This document shows positions 23,806 to 32,624 of a stretch of 64,000 bases of DNA, in pieces. Under the pieces are notes generated by a model, which had not been told where the DNA came from, searched no databases, and saw only the letters and a list, made by a program, of their open reading frames with translations. A program made the translations under genes and the position numbers. Numbering within the stretch: position 1 is the stretch's first letter; every line of letters begins with the position of its first letter. Source of the stretch: JALYLC01 sp035696365 (lineage in GTDB: Bacteria; Actinomycetota; Thermoleophilia; Gaiellales; JALYLC01); contig DASRQS010000136.1 in NCBI GenBank assembly GCA_035696365.1, positions 1 to 64,000 of the forward strand, read 5' to 3'.

Positions 23806-24251
23806 GCCACACCTCCCAGGTGCTGCTTGCGCATCGCCAGGGAGATCTCGTCGCCCGCGGCGCGCTCGGCGCGCCGGGCGAGATCGTCGTGGACCGAGCG
23901 CTGGCGGTCTTCGAGCCGATCCAGCGTCTCGCGATCGCGCGCGGCCGAGGCCAGCTGACTCCGTCCGATCGCCACGTGTCCCGCCTGCGCCTCGGCGCGC
24001 ATCCGCGCCTCGCCGAGCTCGCGCTCGCAGCGCTCGAGGTAGGCCTGCCGCACGGCGAGATCCCTCGCGCTCGAGATCCCGGGCGACGCCGCGCAGGCAC
24101 CGGTGAGGACGGCCTCGGCGCTGTCGAGCTCCCCGCGGAGCTGCGCCGCGCGATCGAGCTCGTGGGCGAGCTGGCGCATGGCGACGAGCTCCGTGTGCTT
24201 GCGGAGCGTCCTGATGGACTCGAGTTTGAATGCGAAGCGGCGTCCGGTCAT
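23802..24251 (-). CDS. fliJ: FliJ-like flagellar export protein
   Basis: FliJ is a coiled-coil stalk that couples the FliI ATPase to FlhA. The product (149 residues from ATG 24251) begins MTGRRFAFKLESIRTLRKHT, close to the usual FliJ start, and is a long charged coiled coil throughout, with heptad-like runs such as RRAAQLRGELDSAEAV-like and ERCERELGEARMRAEAQAG. A GTG at 24263 would add four residues; no ribosome site decides. It is the first gene of the operon. fliI, its usual upstream neighbour, is absent; a divergent methyltransferase gene lies there instead. Confidence 0.85.
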   Translation of the reverse strand: MTGRRFAFKLESIRTLRKHTELVAMRQLAHELDRAAQLRGELDSAEAVLTGACAASPGISSARDLAVRQAYLERCERELGEARMRAEAQAGHVAIGRSQLASAARDRETLDRLEDRQRSVHDDLARRAERAAGDEISLAMRKQHLGGVA

Positions 24252-24415
24252 CGGCAGGGGCACTCGTGTGCCCGGCTGGTAATCGGCAGCGCGGTTCCGC
24301 TATTGAGGCCGCCGCGCGGCCACGGCTCGGCCGGCCCGTTTGCGGCGGTCCGGGCGTGCGTGGACTCGCCGCCCGGGCGGCGCTATCGTGGGCGCGTCTA
24401 CAGGAGGTGAGAGCC

Positions 24416-25240
24416 GTGTCGTCCGGCCCCTCGGATTCCGAGCTCAAGTCGCGCCATCGCGCGATGTGGGCCTCCGGTGACTACCCATCCATGGTCGAGA
24501 CCTTCCTGCTGCCGCTCGGGCCGCGGCTCGTCGACGCCTGCGGGATCGGTCCCGCTATGCGCGTTCTGGATGTCGCCGCCGGCACTGGCAACGCCTCGCT
24601 CCCGGCCGCGCAGCGCGGAGCAAGCGTGACCGCCAGCGACCTGACGCCGGAGCTGCTGGAGGCGGGTCGCCGGCGCGCGGACGCCGAGGGTCTCGCGCTC
24701 GAATGGGCCGAAGGTGACGCCGAGCAGCTGCCGTTCGAGAACGGGTCGTTCGACGTCGTGATGTCGTCGATCGGCGCGATGTTCGCGCCCCACCACCAGG
24801 ACGTCGCGGACGAGCTCGACCGCGTGTGTCGCCCGGGCGGCACGATCGGGCTGCTCAGCTGGACGCCCGAGGGCATGATCGGCGCGCTCTTCCGCACCAT
24901 GGGGCCGTTCGCGCCGGCGCCGCCGCCCGGCGCGCAGCCTGCTCCGCTGTGGGGCAGCGAGGAGCACGTGCGCGAGCTGCTCGGCGACCGGGTCGACTTC
25001 GGCACGCTCGATCGGGAGATGCTGGAGATCACCGCCTTCGAGCATCCGCACGACTACGGCGAGCATTTCAAGCAGCGCTACGGACCGACGATCGCCGCCC
25101 AGGCCAACGCGCGCCGCAACGAGCGCGAGGCCGAGTTCGAGCAGGCGCTCGACGCGTTCTGCGACGAATGGAACTGCGGAACGCCGGAGAGCGCGCGCTT
25201 CATGAAGGAGTACCTGCTCGCGGTCGGCACCCGGGTGTGA
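24416..25240 (+). CDS. Class I SAM-dependent methyltransferase (UbiE/Methyltransf_11 type)
   Basis: The 274-residue product is a small-molecule methyltransferase: motif I MRVLDVAAGTGNASLPAAQR, acidic residue in VTASDLTPELLEAGRR, motif II-like EWAEGDAEQLPFENGSFDVV, and CRPGGTIGLLSWTPEGM. The GTG start at 24416 is fixed by a perfect ribosome site AGGAGGTGA at 24402-24410. It is divergent from fliJ and convergent with the cyclase gene at 25243, two bases away. The substrate cannot be told from the sequence. Confidence 0.9.
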   Translation: MSSGPSDSELKSRHRAMWASGDYPSMVETFLLPLGPRLVDACGIGPAMRVLDVAAGTGNASLPAAQRGASVTASDLTPELLEAGRRRADAEGLALEWAEGDAEQLPFENGSFDVVMSSIGAMFAPHHQDVADELDRVCRPGGTIGLLSWTPEGMIGALFRTMGPFAPAPPPGAQPAPLWGSEEHVRELLGDRVDFGTLDREMLEITAFEHPHDYGEHFKQRYGPTIAAQANARRNEREAEFEQALDAFCDEWNCGTPESARFMKEYLLAVGTRV

Positions 25241-25242
25241 CG

Positions 25243-27039
25243 TCAGCGTTCGAGTCCGCGGGGCAACCGCCTCCGCAGGCGGTACATCCTGAGACGTCCG
25301 TAGTCCTTCGCGGTTGGCATGTGGCCGACGTAGTCGCAGCCGAGCTCCCGGCGCTGGGCGAGCTCCAGGGCCGCCGCGAACTGCTCGGTCACGTAGACCG
25401 TGCCGGGTGGGGTCACGGGCTCGATCCGCGCGGTGCGGCTGACGTGCGACCCGGCGAACACGCGCACGCCCAGGACGGGATCCTCGATGGGGAACACGGG
25501 CCCGATGTGCAGGCCCATTCGCAGCACGAGCTGGTCTTCCAATCCGAGCGTGCGCATGTCGGTCGCCGACATCGCATCCTGCAACTCGAGCGCGCAGTTG
25601 GCGGCATGCACGGTGTCGGTCAGGACGACGTACAGCGCGTCGCCCCAGGTGTTCCGGTGCTCGATCACCTCGTCGTAGCGCGCGAGCACCGCGGCGAAAG
25701 CCCCCAGGACGCGCTGCACGACCGCTGGCACCTGCTCGTCCGCGAGCCTCGAGAAGCCCTTGACGTCGGCGAAGAGCATCGCCCGCATGACCCGTCCGGA
25801 CGGGTCCGTGACGCCTCCGTTCGGGCCCGGCCGGGGCGCCGGGGGGTCTTCGACCGGAATCACGGAGACGGCCTGCCCCGCAGCGCGCCAGGTGGCGATG
25901 TCCTGCGCGGTGCCGGCCTCGCCGTCGCCGGGATCGGGGTTCCCGTCCCACACGGCGAGTTGCCGCACATCGGCGTCCAGATAGCGCGCGCGCAGCAGGG
26001 CGAGCCCCATGGCGAGCTCACCGGCGTAGCGGTAGAGGGCGTCGTCGGGCACGAACGCGTCGTCCGTCGCGTAGGTGACGGTGAACGCCGCGCTCAGGCA
26101 GCGGTGGAAGCGCTCCACCCAGGCGGAGCCCGAAGGGGCGACCGAGCTCTCGATGAACGCATCGCGAGCGAACGGCAGCACGACATGGAGCTCGGTTCCG
26201 CGCGCGAGCAAGGCCTCGGCGCACAGGATGTCCGCGCCGCTCGCCAGCGATCCGTACGCGTAGCGCGGCGTGTCGCGCGCCAACTCCGCCTGAATGGCAT
26301 CCGAGACGCCCTGCTCGGCCTCGGCCGGAAACCGCCCGGACGCCCCGACGGCGGCGATCCGATGACCGCAGAAATGCGCCACGCCGGGCCCGGCGAGGAT
26401 GCCGATGATCTCGGCATCCATGCCGGTGAGCGCGCACACGAGGCGCAGCTGCCGGCGGGTCGTCGCCAGCGATCCGTAGTCGCCACCATGGGTGGCGGCC
26501 GCCCGTTCGAGCGCGTCGCGCGCGGCAGGCTCGTCTCCGAGCAGGAGCCTCGCCTCGGCCTCGGTGGCAGCGGCGTAGTACGAGTCCTCGCCGCTTCGAT
26601 CGAGCACGGCGAGGGCCGTGCGGGCGAGCTCATGCGCCCTCGCCGGATCGCCGGCGACGAGGCTCAGCGTCGCGGCGTTGATCGCCGGGTAGTAGCCGCC
26701 TGTGCGGCCATGGATCGCTTCGTACAGATCGCGCGCGCGCACCGCCCCGGCGCGCCGTTCCCATGGTGGGGCCTCGAGCGCGAGGTCCTTGGCGATGCGC
26801 GCCCGGAGTGCTGCGATGTCTTCCTCTTCCGAAGCGCTCAATCCATACTGCAGGAAGCGCTGCGCCGCCTCTCCCGTGGCGCCGGCGCGCGCGAGCGCAA
26901 GCACCGCGCGGTGCTTCAGCCAGAGATCGTCGGGACGCTCGGCGAGCCCCTGCTCCGCGAGATCGACTGCGGTCAGCAGCTCGCCGCGCCGCTCTGCCCC
27001 CTTGACGGCCTCGAGCCAGTCGGTGGCCGGCCGATTCAC
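25243..27039 (-). CDS. TPR-like/SLOG-like/class III nucleotide cyclase protein
   Basis: The 598-residue soluble protein has three parts. Residues about 1-210 are helical repeats (LTAVDLAEQGLAERPDDLWL, ARAHELARTALAVLDRSGED) like the TRAFs-binding/DUF4071 TPR domain. Residues about 215-390 form a Rossmann-like part with FCGHRIAAVGASGRFPAEAE and YGSLASGADILCAEALLARG then ELHVVLPFARDAF, typical of SLOG-type nucleotide-binding domains. Residues about 415-565 are a class III cyclase: metal Asp425 in AMLFADVKGFSRLAD, the second Asp in NTWGDALYVVL, and Arg in SHVSRTARIEP. The position usually holding the purine-selecting Lys reads Asn, and the usual VN Asn reads Ser. GTG 27039 is the start. A TIR gene lies 79 bases upstream. 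Confidence 0.85.
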   Translation of the reverse strand: MNRPATDWLEAVKGAERRGELLTAVDLAEQGLAERPDDLWLKHRAVLALARAGATGEAAQRFLQYGLSASEEEDIAALRARIAKDLALEAPPWERRAGAVRARDLYEAIHGRTGGYYPAINAATLSLVAGDPARAHELARTALAVLDRSGEDSYYAAATEAEARLLLGDEPAARDALERAAATHGGDYGSLATTRRQLRLVCALTGMDAEIIGILAGPGVAHFCGHRIAAVGASGRFPAEAEQGVSDAIQAELARDTPRYAYGSLASGADILCAEALLARGTELHVVLPFARDAFIESSVAPSGSAWVERFHRCLSAAFTVTYATDDAFVPDDALYRYAGELAMGLALLRARYLDADVRQLAVWDGNPDPGDGEAGTAQDIATWRAAGQAVSVIPVEDPPAPRPGPNGGVTDPSGRVMRAMLFADVKGFSRLADEQVPAVVQRVLGAFAAVLARYDEVIEHRNTWGDALYVVLTDTVHAANCALELQDAMSATDMRTLGLEDQLVLRMGLHIGPVFPIEDPVLGVRVFAGSHVSRTARIEPVTPPGTVYVTEQFAAALELAQRRELGCDYVGHMPTAKDYGRLRMYRLRRRLPRGLER

Positions 27040-27118
27040 GCCACCGCCGCGCCGGCGACGGGCCGCGCGTGCGGCAGCGGCAGCTTCAGCATCGGCTGAG
27101 TGTACGCAGGCCGGAGGC

Positions 27119-28606
27119 TTAGCCGAACTGGTGGTGCCAGAAGTCGTAGAAGGACGCGATTCCGGCGTGCACGCCGGACTGCTGCTCGGCCTTGACGAAC
27201 ATGTTGGCCGAGACGTCCGTCCACACGATCACGGAGCAGGTCGTCCCGTGAACGTTGGTCAGCTTCATCTTCGCGACGAGATCACACTGCCCGGGGGCCT
27301 GATAGCAGGCGAAGCGACCGCTGACGGGTCCCATCACGCCGCCGCTCGTCTCGTGGCTCCACGGACCTTCGCCTCTCCAGTGCGTGCGGTCGCAGCCGCC
27401 CGTCGCGGCCTTCAGTTGCGGGTCGGGATTGCCGCCGCGCGCCGCCACCTCGCCGGGACCATGGAGCTTGTAGATCGGCTGGAGGTGCGCATTGTCGATG
27501 AAGCGATCGAGATGCACCAGGGTGCGGCCGTGCTTCGGATCGTTGTAGTCGCAGTTGATGGTCGCCACACCGCCGGCGTGCTCGGTGTTCGCGAAGTTGC
27601 AGGCGCTACGGCGAATCACCTTGGGGATCGAGAGCCAGAGCTTGGCCTGGTCGGGATCGACGCCCGCGGGCACGGCGGCCTTGTCGGTGGCGGTCGTCGT
27701 GCCGCCCGCGTTCCCCGCAACGGTGCCCGGAGTGGAGGTCGGCGTGTTCGAGGGGCTCGCCGAGTTGTCATTGCCGAGCTGGTAGGCAGCGAACAGCGCC
27801 AACGCGACGAGGGCCACGACGCCGAGGCCGGCCAGCCCGAGCAACCAGCGCGGAGCGTCCGAGAGCCCACCGGACTTGCGTCCGCCTGAGCCACCGCCGG
27901 CGCCGCCTTGCGCGGGCCGGGGCGAGCCGCCAACGGGGCCGGCACTGGCCGAGCGCGGCGCGCTTGCCATACCGGCCGACGAGTGGGCCGGCGATTGCAA
28001 CGCGGGGGCGACGCTCTCCTCGGTCGAAGGCTCCTGGGTCTGACCCGCTTCGTCCGTGTTGCGAACGTCCCCCGGCATGGCGGCCGGAACACCTGCCGGC
28101 GCGCCGGCCTCGAGTGGCAGCGCCGCTTCTGCGTTGCCTTCGCCCGCGCCGATGCGTTCGAGCAGGTTCAGGAGCCGCGAGACGTCGTATTGCCAGCGCG
28201 GACCGTCGGCCATCTCGACGGCGTTGCGAAGCGCGAGCGGCGCCAGCGCTCCCGGAAGGTCGTCGAGGACAGGCATGACCGCTCCGCCGACCAGTGCAGG
28301 GACGACGCGGATATTGCCGCGCCCGAGTGCCGTCTCCACTTCGAGACGCACGTAGTCGTCCACGTGGTTGAGACGGCGCTCGCCTCGGGTGTCGGCAGCC
28401 GTCAGCCAGCGCGGGCCGATCATGACGAACAGCACGTCGCAGCACGACACCGCGGCCTCGATCGCGTGCTTGAACTCGACACCGATGTCAATCGTGTCGA
28501 CGTCCATGAAGACGTTGTCCGGGCCGAGCCTGCCGGCCAGGGCGTCGTAGAGGCGGCCGGCCTGACCGCTCGTGTCCTCGCGCCGGTAGCTGATGAAGAC
28601 ACGCAT
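27119..28606 (-). CDS. TIR-domain transmembrane protein
   Basis: The 495-residue protein opens with a TIR domain (1 to about 150): MRVFISYRREDTSGQAGRLY, NVFMDVDTIDIGVEFKHAIE, CDVLFVMIGPRWL and YVRLEVETALGRGNIRVVPA, where Glu89 matches the catalytic Glu of NAD-cleaving TIR domains. A Pro/Ser/Gly-rich linker follows, then one membrane helix (about 254-275) and an outer domain of about 220 residues with paired Cys (ACNFANTEHAGGVATINCDY, GRFACYQAPGQCDLVAKMKL). That outer domain resembles the sensor-like part of some actinobacterial kinases but I cannot name it. The gene precedes the cyclase gene on the same strand. Confidence 0.88.
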   Translation of the reverse strand: MRVFISYRREDTSGQAGRLYDALAGRLGPDNVFMDVDTIDIGVEFKHAIEAAVSCCDVLFVMIGPRWLTAADTRGERRLNHVDDYVRLEVETALGRGNIRVVPALVGGAVMPVLDDLPGALAPLALRNAVEMADGPRWQYDVSRLLNLLERIGAGEGNAEAALPLEAGAPAGVPAAMPGDVRNTDEAGQTQEPSTEESVAPALQSPAHSSAGMASAPRSASAGPVGGSPRPAQGGAGGGSGGRKSGGLSDAPRWLLGLAGLGVVALVALALFAAYQLGNDNSASPSNTPTSTPGTVAGNAGGTTTATDKAAVPAGVDPDQAKLWLSIPKVIRRSACNFANTEHAGGVATINCDYNDPKHGRTLVHLDRFIDNAHLQPIYKLHGPGEVAARGGNPDPQLKAATGGCDRTHWRGEGPWSHETSGGVMGPVSGRFACYQAPGQCDLVAKMKLTNVHGTTCSVIVWTDVSANMFVKAEQQSGVHAGIASFYDFWHHQFG

Positions 28607-28854
28607 CGTTCAGCCCACGCGACCGGCCGGCGCACTCACGCCCATGCCTCGAGCCGCCACGCCCGTCCGCCCGGCAACCCGCATCTCGAGACCGAATCTG
28701 CCTTCACTCACGCGGGTCCGCGCTCCGACCGTCACCGGCTGACTCGCCGGGATCATCCGTGGATGGTAGCCCGCGCGACTGCCCGTGTCCAGAGCGGCGG
28801 AGCCTCCATTGATTCGCGTGCCGGATCCTCGCGGAATCGTTTGCCTATCGGTTC

Positions 28855-28878
28855 AGAGCTCATTCTGAAATGAGCTCT
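28855..28878 (-). terminator. Hairpin after the small secreted peptide gene
   Basis: AGAGCTCATT, a CTGA loop, then AATGAGCTCT: a perfect 10-bp stem (28855-28864 with 28869-28878) touching the stop codon of the gene at 28878. It is AT-richer than its surroundings and has no T-run. Probably a terminator separating that gene from the TIR gene. Confidence 0.6.
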
Positions 28879-29090
28879 CAGGCGATCCGATGAGGCCAGG
28901 CTGCCATGGCCAGGGCCCGCTCGCCCGGCGAAATGTACGTGCGTCCGCCGACGGGCTTGCGGTTTGCCTGGGCGAGAGACACCGTGCTGTGGCGAATGGC
29001 GGGCGTCCGCAGCTGACCGGCGTCAGCGGCTGGCACGGCGAGCGCGCTCAGCAGCAGCGCACATGCGATGGTGTGGATGCGACGGTTCAT
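28878..29090 (-). CDS. Small secreted peptide, unknown function
   Basis: The 70-residue product has a clear signal peptide (MNRRIHTIACALLLSALAVP, cleavage probably after AADA) and a mature part of about 45 residues, basic and without Cys. The ATG at 29090 has a good ribosome site, GGAG five bases upstream, which supports a real gene. It lies downstream of the large regulator and is followed by a hairpin. I do not recognise the family. Confidence 0.7.
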   Translation of the reverse strand: MNRRIHTIACALLLSALAVPAADAGQLRTPAIRHSTVSLAQANRKPVGGRTYISPGERALAMAAWPHRIA

Positions 29091-29111
29091 CGGTGCTCCG
29101 TTTCCTGACCG

Positions 29112-29130
29112 GGGCCGTCCGATACGGCCC
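29112..29130. terminator. Hairpin between the large regulator and the peptide gene
   Basis: GGGCCGT, loop CCGAT, ACGGCCC: a perfect 7-bp stem in the 146-bp gap downstream of the regulator stop (29237). It may end that transcript. No T-run. Confidence 0.45.
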
Positions 29131-29236
29131 GACCAGTCGAGCGTGCGCGGTCGCGCTTGCGACGGGCTATAGGCGCGCTTGCTGCCGCTTGGGAACGTCC
29201 TCGCGCCGTGCCCACTCGGCGCCGCGCGAACCGTCG

Positions 29237-32200
29237 TTAGACGGACGCGATCGCTTGGTCGATCGTGAGCGTTGCCGCTGCGGCGCGAGCCACGGCGAAC
29301 CGCTTCGCGGCGTCCGGATCGAGTGCGCCGAGCGCGTGCTCGTAGCGGGCCTGAGGACTGGGGTCGAAGCGCATCCCGAGTCGCTCCGCCAATCGCTCGC
29401 CGGCGCTCCAGAGGGCTCCGGCCGCCTCGGCCTCCCCGCCGGCGCCGGCCACGGCCGCAAGCCCGAGCAGGCAGTGCGCGGCGACAGCCTGGTACGGAGT
29501 GTCGCGTGAGGCCAGAAGGGCGGAGCGGTAGAGCTCCTCGGCTGCGTCGAGGTTGCCGGCACTCAACTCGAGGTCGGCCAGGGTCTGTGTCGTTCGAGCC
29601 ACATTTCGGTCGTCACCTGCCTCGCGCGCGACCGTCAGTGCGCGGCCCAGCAGGTCGCGCGCCGACGGGACGGCACGTCGATCGAGTGCCAATTCGCCGA
29701 GGAACCTCAACCGCCCCGCCATCGCTCCTCTGTCGTTCAGCGCGGTGAAGAGCTCGAGCGACTCCTCGGCTGCCGCCCGCGCCTCCCGATTCCGCCCTCG
29801 CTCGCCGGCAAGCTCGGCGAAACCACGCAGCGCCTCGGCCAGCCCGGCCTCGTCGCCGAGCTCGCGCAGACTCTGGATGCTTTCCTCGTAGCGTTGCTCG
29901 GCGACGTCGACGTTGCCGGCGAGAGCGCTCAGGTGGGCGCCGGCCGCGAGCGCGCGCGCTCGCCCCTCCGGGAGCGCCGGCGGCGCGAGTGCGAGAACCC
30001 CGTCGAACCAGCGCGCGCCTTCCTGGTACTGGCCTCGGCGGCGCCAGAAGATCTCGAGTGCGGTCGCCAGACGCAAGGCGACGGTGCTCTCCTGTTGTGC
30101 CACAGCCCAGCTCAGGGCGGCGCGGAAATTGTCCTGCTCGGCGACCAATGCCCGGAACCACAGCTCCTGCTCGGGACCGCGAAGCTGCCGTTGAGCCGTC
30201 TCCGCCAGCGCGACGAAGTGCTCGGCGAGACGGCGGTGGACGTCGTCCCTCTCGTCGCCCTCCTCCAGCCGCTCCCAGGCAAACTCGCGGATGGTCTCGA
30301 GCAGCCAGAAGCGCTCGCCAGTTCGCTGCAGGAGGCTCTTCTCGACGAGAGCCTGCAGCGTGTCGAGATCGGCTGCGCAAATGGCCTCGGCTGCCTCGTT
30401 GGTGCAGCCGCCGGCGAACACGGCCAGTCGAGCGAGAAGCTGCTGTTCGTCCGGTGCAAGCAGGTCGAACGACCAGGCGATGCTCGCGCGCAGTGTGTTC
30501 TGGCGTGGTTCTCCGCCTCGCCTCGCCTTGAGTAGATCGAGGCGCTCGGCGAGCCGCCCGAGCATCTGTGCCGGCGAGAGCACGTTCGTGCGCGCAGCGG
30601 CGAGCTCGATCGCAAGCGGCAGGCTGTCGAGGCGCCGGCAAAGCTCGCGGACGTCGTCGCTCGGACCGATGCGGGCGCGCGCGCAGAACAGCGCGACGGC
30701 CTCCGGCTCCGCAAGCGCGGGCACGCGGTAGGCGATTTCGCCCTCGACGAGCAGCAGCTCGCGGCTGGTGACGAGGATTTTCAAGTGTGGTCCGGCTTCG
30801 AGCAGTTCCGTCACCAGGGGTGCAGCAGCGAGCACGTGCTCGAAGTTGTCCAATACGAGCAGGGTCCTCCGCTCGCGTAGTGCGTCGCCGAGCTTCCCCG
30901 CATCGGTGTTCGCCAGCGCGTCCGCGATCGCGGGCCCGACCAGGGCGGCTTCAGCGAGCGGCGCGAGCGCGACGAAGTACGCGCCGTCGCGAAATTCCCG
31001 CCAGAGCTCGTGGGCGACCTCGAGCGCGAGTCGCGTCTTTCCGCTGCCACCCGCGCCCGTCAGCGTCAGAAGACGCGTGTCGGCATCTCGTAGGAGCGCC
31101 ACGACTTCCGAGACCTCTCTCTCCCGGCCGACGAAGGAGCTCGTGGGACGCCGCAACGAGATGTTCCCGGTTCCTCGCAGAGGCGGGAAGGACTCGTCGC
31201 CGAGCTGGAAGACCCGCACGGGATCCCCGATGTCCCTGAGCCGCTGCTCGCCGAGATCGCTGACCGCCGTCTGGACGAGGTCGCGGGTGGCCTGCGAGAT
31301 GAGGACCTGGCCGCCCGACGCGACGGCGCAGATCCGCGCTGCGCGGTGCACGTCCATGCCGACGTAGCCCTCGTCCGTCAGCACCGGCTCGCCGGTATGC
31401 ACGCCCATGCGTACCCGCAGTGGCCCGTCCGCGAGCGCGCGCTGCGCGTCGAGCGCGGCGGCGACAGCGTCAGTCGCGGTGGCGAAGACTGCGAAGAACG
31501 CGTCGCCTTGGGTGTCCACCTCCACGCCGGCGTGCGTCTCGAGCGCCTCACGCAGTCGCTGGCGGTGCTCGGCGAGCGCATTGGCGTAGCTTGCGCCCAG
31601 CGTTTCCAGCACGCGGGTCGACCCTTCGACGTCGCAAAACAGTAGCGTCACGGTACCTTGCGGCAAGTCACGACGCGGTGCGCGCGCCGCTGCCGCCGCC
31701 TCCGGTTCGAGCTGGGGGTCATGGTTGAGGATCGCCCGTTCCAGCCGCTGAAGCTCCTCCGTGGGCTCGAGTCCGAGCGTGTCGCCCAGCAAGCGATGCG
31801 TCTGCTGGTACAGCTCGAGCGCCTCGGCCTGGCGGCCGGCGCGGTAGAGCGCGAGCATCAGTTGGGCGCGCAGCCGTTCGCGCAGCGGGTGCTCGGCGAT
31901 CAGCGCCCTCAGCTCGCCGATCAGCTGCGTCTCGCGGCCGAGCTCGAGGTCGGCCGCGATGCGCTCCTCGAGCGCAGCAACGCGCGCCTCCTCCAGGCGG
32001 CCGATGGCCTCTGCCGCGAACCGGTCATAGGTGAAGTCCGCGAGCGGCGGTCCGCGCCAGAGCGCGAGCGCCTGCGCGAGGGCCGTCGCTCGGGCCATCG
32101 GCTCGGAGCTCCGCGCCTCGCGCAGCACCGTCTCGAATCGCTCCGCGTCCAACTCACCCGGCCTCACACGTAGCACGTAGCCGGGTGGGCGGGTGAACAA

Positions 32201-32431
32201 CACGTCCTCACCGAGGGCCTTGCGCAGTGCTGAGACGTACACGTGAACACTCGTGCGCGCTGCGGGCGGCGCCTGGCCGTCCCAGACCAGATCGATCAGG
32301 CGATCGACCGACACCACCTCGTTCGGGTGCAGCAGCAGCACACCGAGCAGCGATCGCTGGTTGCCACCGCCGATCACCACGGAAGTACCGTCGGCGAGCA
32401 CTTCCAGCGGGCCCAGAATGCCGAATTCCAT
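29237..32431 (-). CDS. BTAD/SARP-type regulator with cyclase, ATPase and TPR domains
   Basis: The 1064-residue protein is a giant transcriptional regulator. An OmpR-like DNA-binding domain (about 1-92: MEFGILGPLEVLADGTSVVI, VYVSALRKALG) is followed by a BTAD domain (to about 250). A class III cyclase-like domain spans about 265-420: LLFCDVEGSTRVLETLG, VDTQGDAFFAVF, VHRAARICAVASGGQVLIS. Next is an NB-ARC/AAA ATPase with FVGREREVSEV, P-loop GAGGSGKT (Lys465), Walker B TLLVLDNFEHVL and the LPLAIELAAAR motif. TPR repeats fill about 740-1040. This plan is common in Actinobacteria; the ligand and target genes are unknown. The ATG 32431 faces the secreted-protein gene at 32625. Confidence 0.93.
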   Translation of the reverse strand: MEFGILGPLEVLADGTSVVIGGGNQRSLLGVLLLHPNEVVSVDRLIDLVWDGQAPPAARTSVHVYVSALRKALGEDVLFTRPPGYVLRVRPGELDAERFETVLREARSSEPMARATALAQALALWRGPPLADFTYDRFAAEAIGRLEEARVAALEERIAADLELGRETQLIGELRALIAEHPLRERLRAQLMLALYRAGRQAEALELYQQTHRLLGDTLGLEPTEELQRLERAILNHDPQLEPEAAAAARAPRRDLPQGTVTLLFCDVEGSTRVLETLGASYANALAEHRQRLREALETHAGVEVDTQGDAFFAVFATATDAVAAALDAQRALADGPLRVRMGVHTGEPVLTDEGYVGMDVHRAARICAVASGGQVLISQATRDLVQTAVSDLGEQRLRDIGDPVRVFQLGDESFPPLRGTGNISLRRPTSSFVGREREVSEVVALLRDADTRLLTLTGAGGSGKTRLALEVAHELWREFRDGAYFVALAPLAEAALVGPAIADALANTDAGKLGDALRERRTLLVLDNFEHVLAAAPLVTELLEAGPHLKILVTSRELLLVEGEIAYRVPALAEPEAVALFCARARIGPSDDVRELCRRLDSLPLAIELAAARTNVLSPAQMLGRLAERLDLLKARRGGEPRQNTLRASIAWSFDLLAPDEQQLLARLAVFAGGCTNEAAEAICAADLDTLQALVEKSLLQRTGERFWLLETIREFAWERLEEGDERDDVHRRLAEHFVALAETAQRQLRGPEQELWFRALVAEQDNFRAALSWAVAQQESTVALRLATALEIFWRRRGQYQEGARWFDGVLALAPPALPEGRARALAAGAHLSALAGNVDVAEQRYEESIQSLRELGDEAGLAEALRGFAELAGERGRNREARAAAEESLELFTALNDRGAMAGRLRFLGELALDRRAVPSARDLLGRALTVAREAGDDRNVARTTQTLADLELSAGNLDAAEELYRSALLASRDTPYQAVAAHCLLGLAAVAGAGGEAEAAGALWSAGERLAERLGMRFDPSPQARYEHALGALDPDAAKRFAVARAAAATLTIDQAIASV

Positions 32432-32566
32432 CAGCCGCGTCGCGCGACAGCGCGGGACGCATTCCTCGCCTTCCTACATGACGTGCTTACTGTATCGCTG
32501 CGATCCCGCCTTCATCGCGTCTGGAAGCGCCGTCTTCGCGCCACGGTTCGGACGACTCCCGGCACG

Positions 32567-32595
32567 TTGACCGCGCTCCGTCGCGTCTGTAGGCT
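32567..32595 (+). promoter_or_regulatory. Predicted sigma-70 promoter of the phosphate-type operon
   Basis: TTGACC (32567-32572), a 17-base spacer, TAGGCT (32590-32595), placing a start site near 32602 and the ATG at 32625 with GAGGGA just upstream. The -35 matches the housekeeping consensus at five of six bases; the -10 is moderate. Confidence 0.5.
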
Positions 32596-32624
32596 CGCGG
32601 TCCAGCCGAAGAGGGACAACGCGT

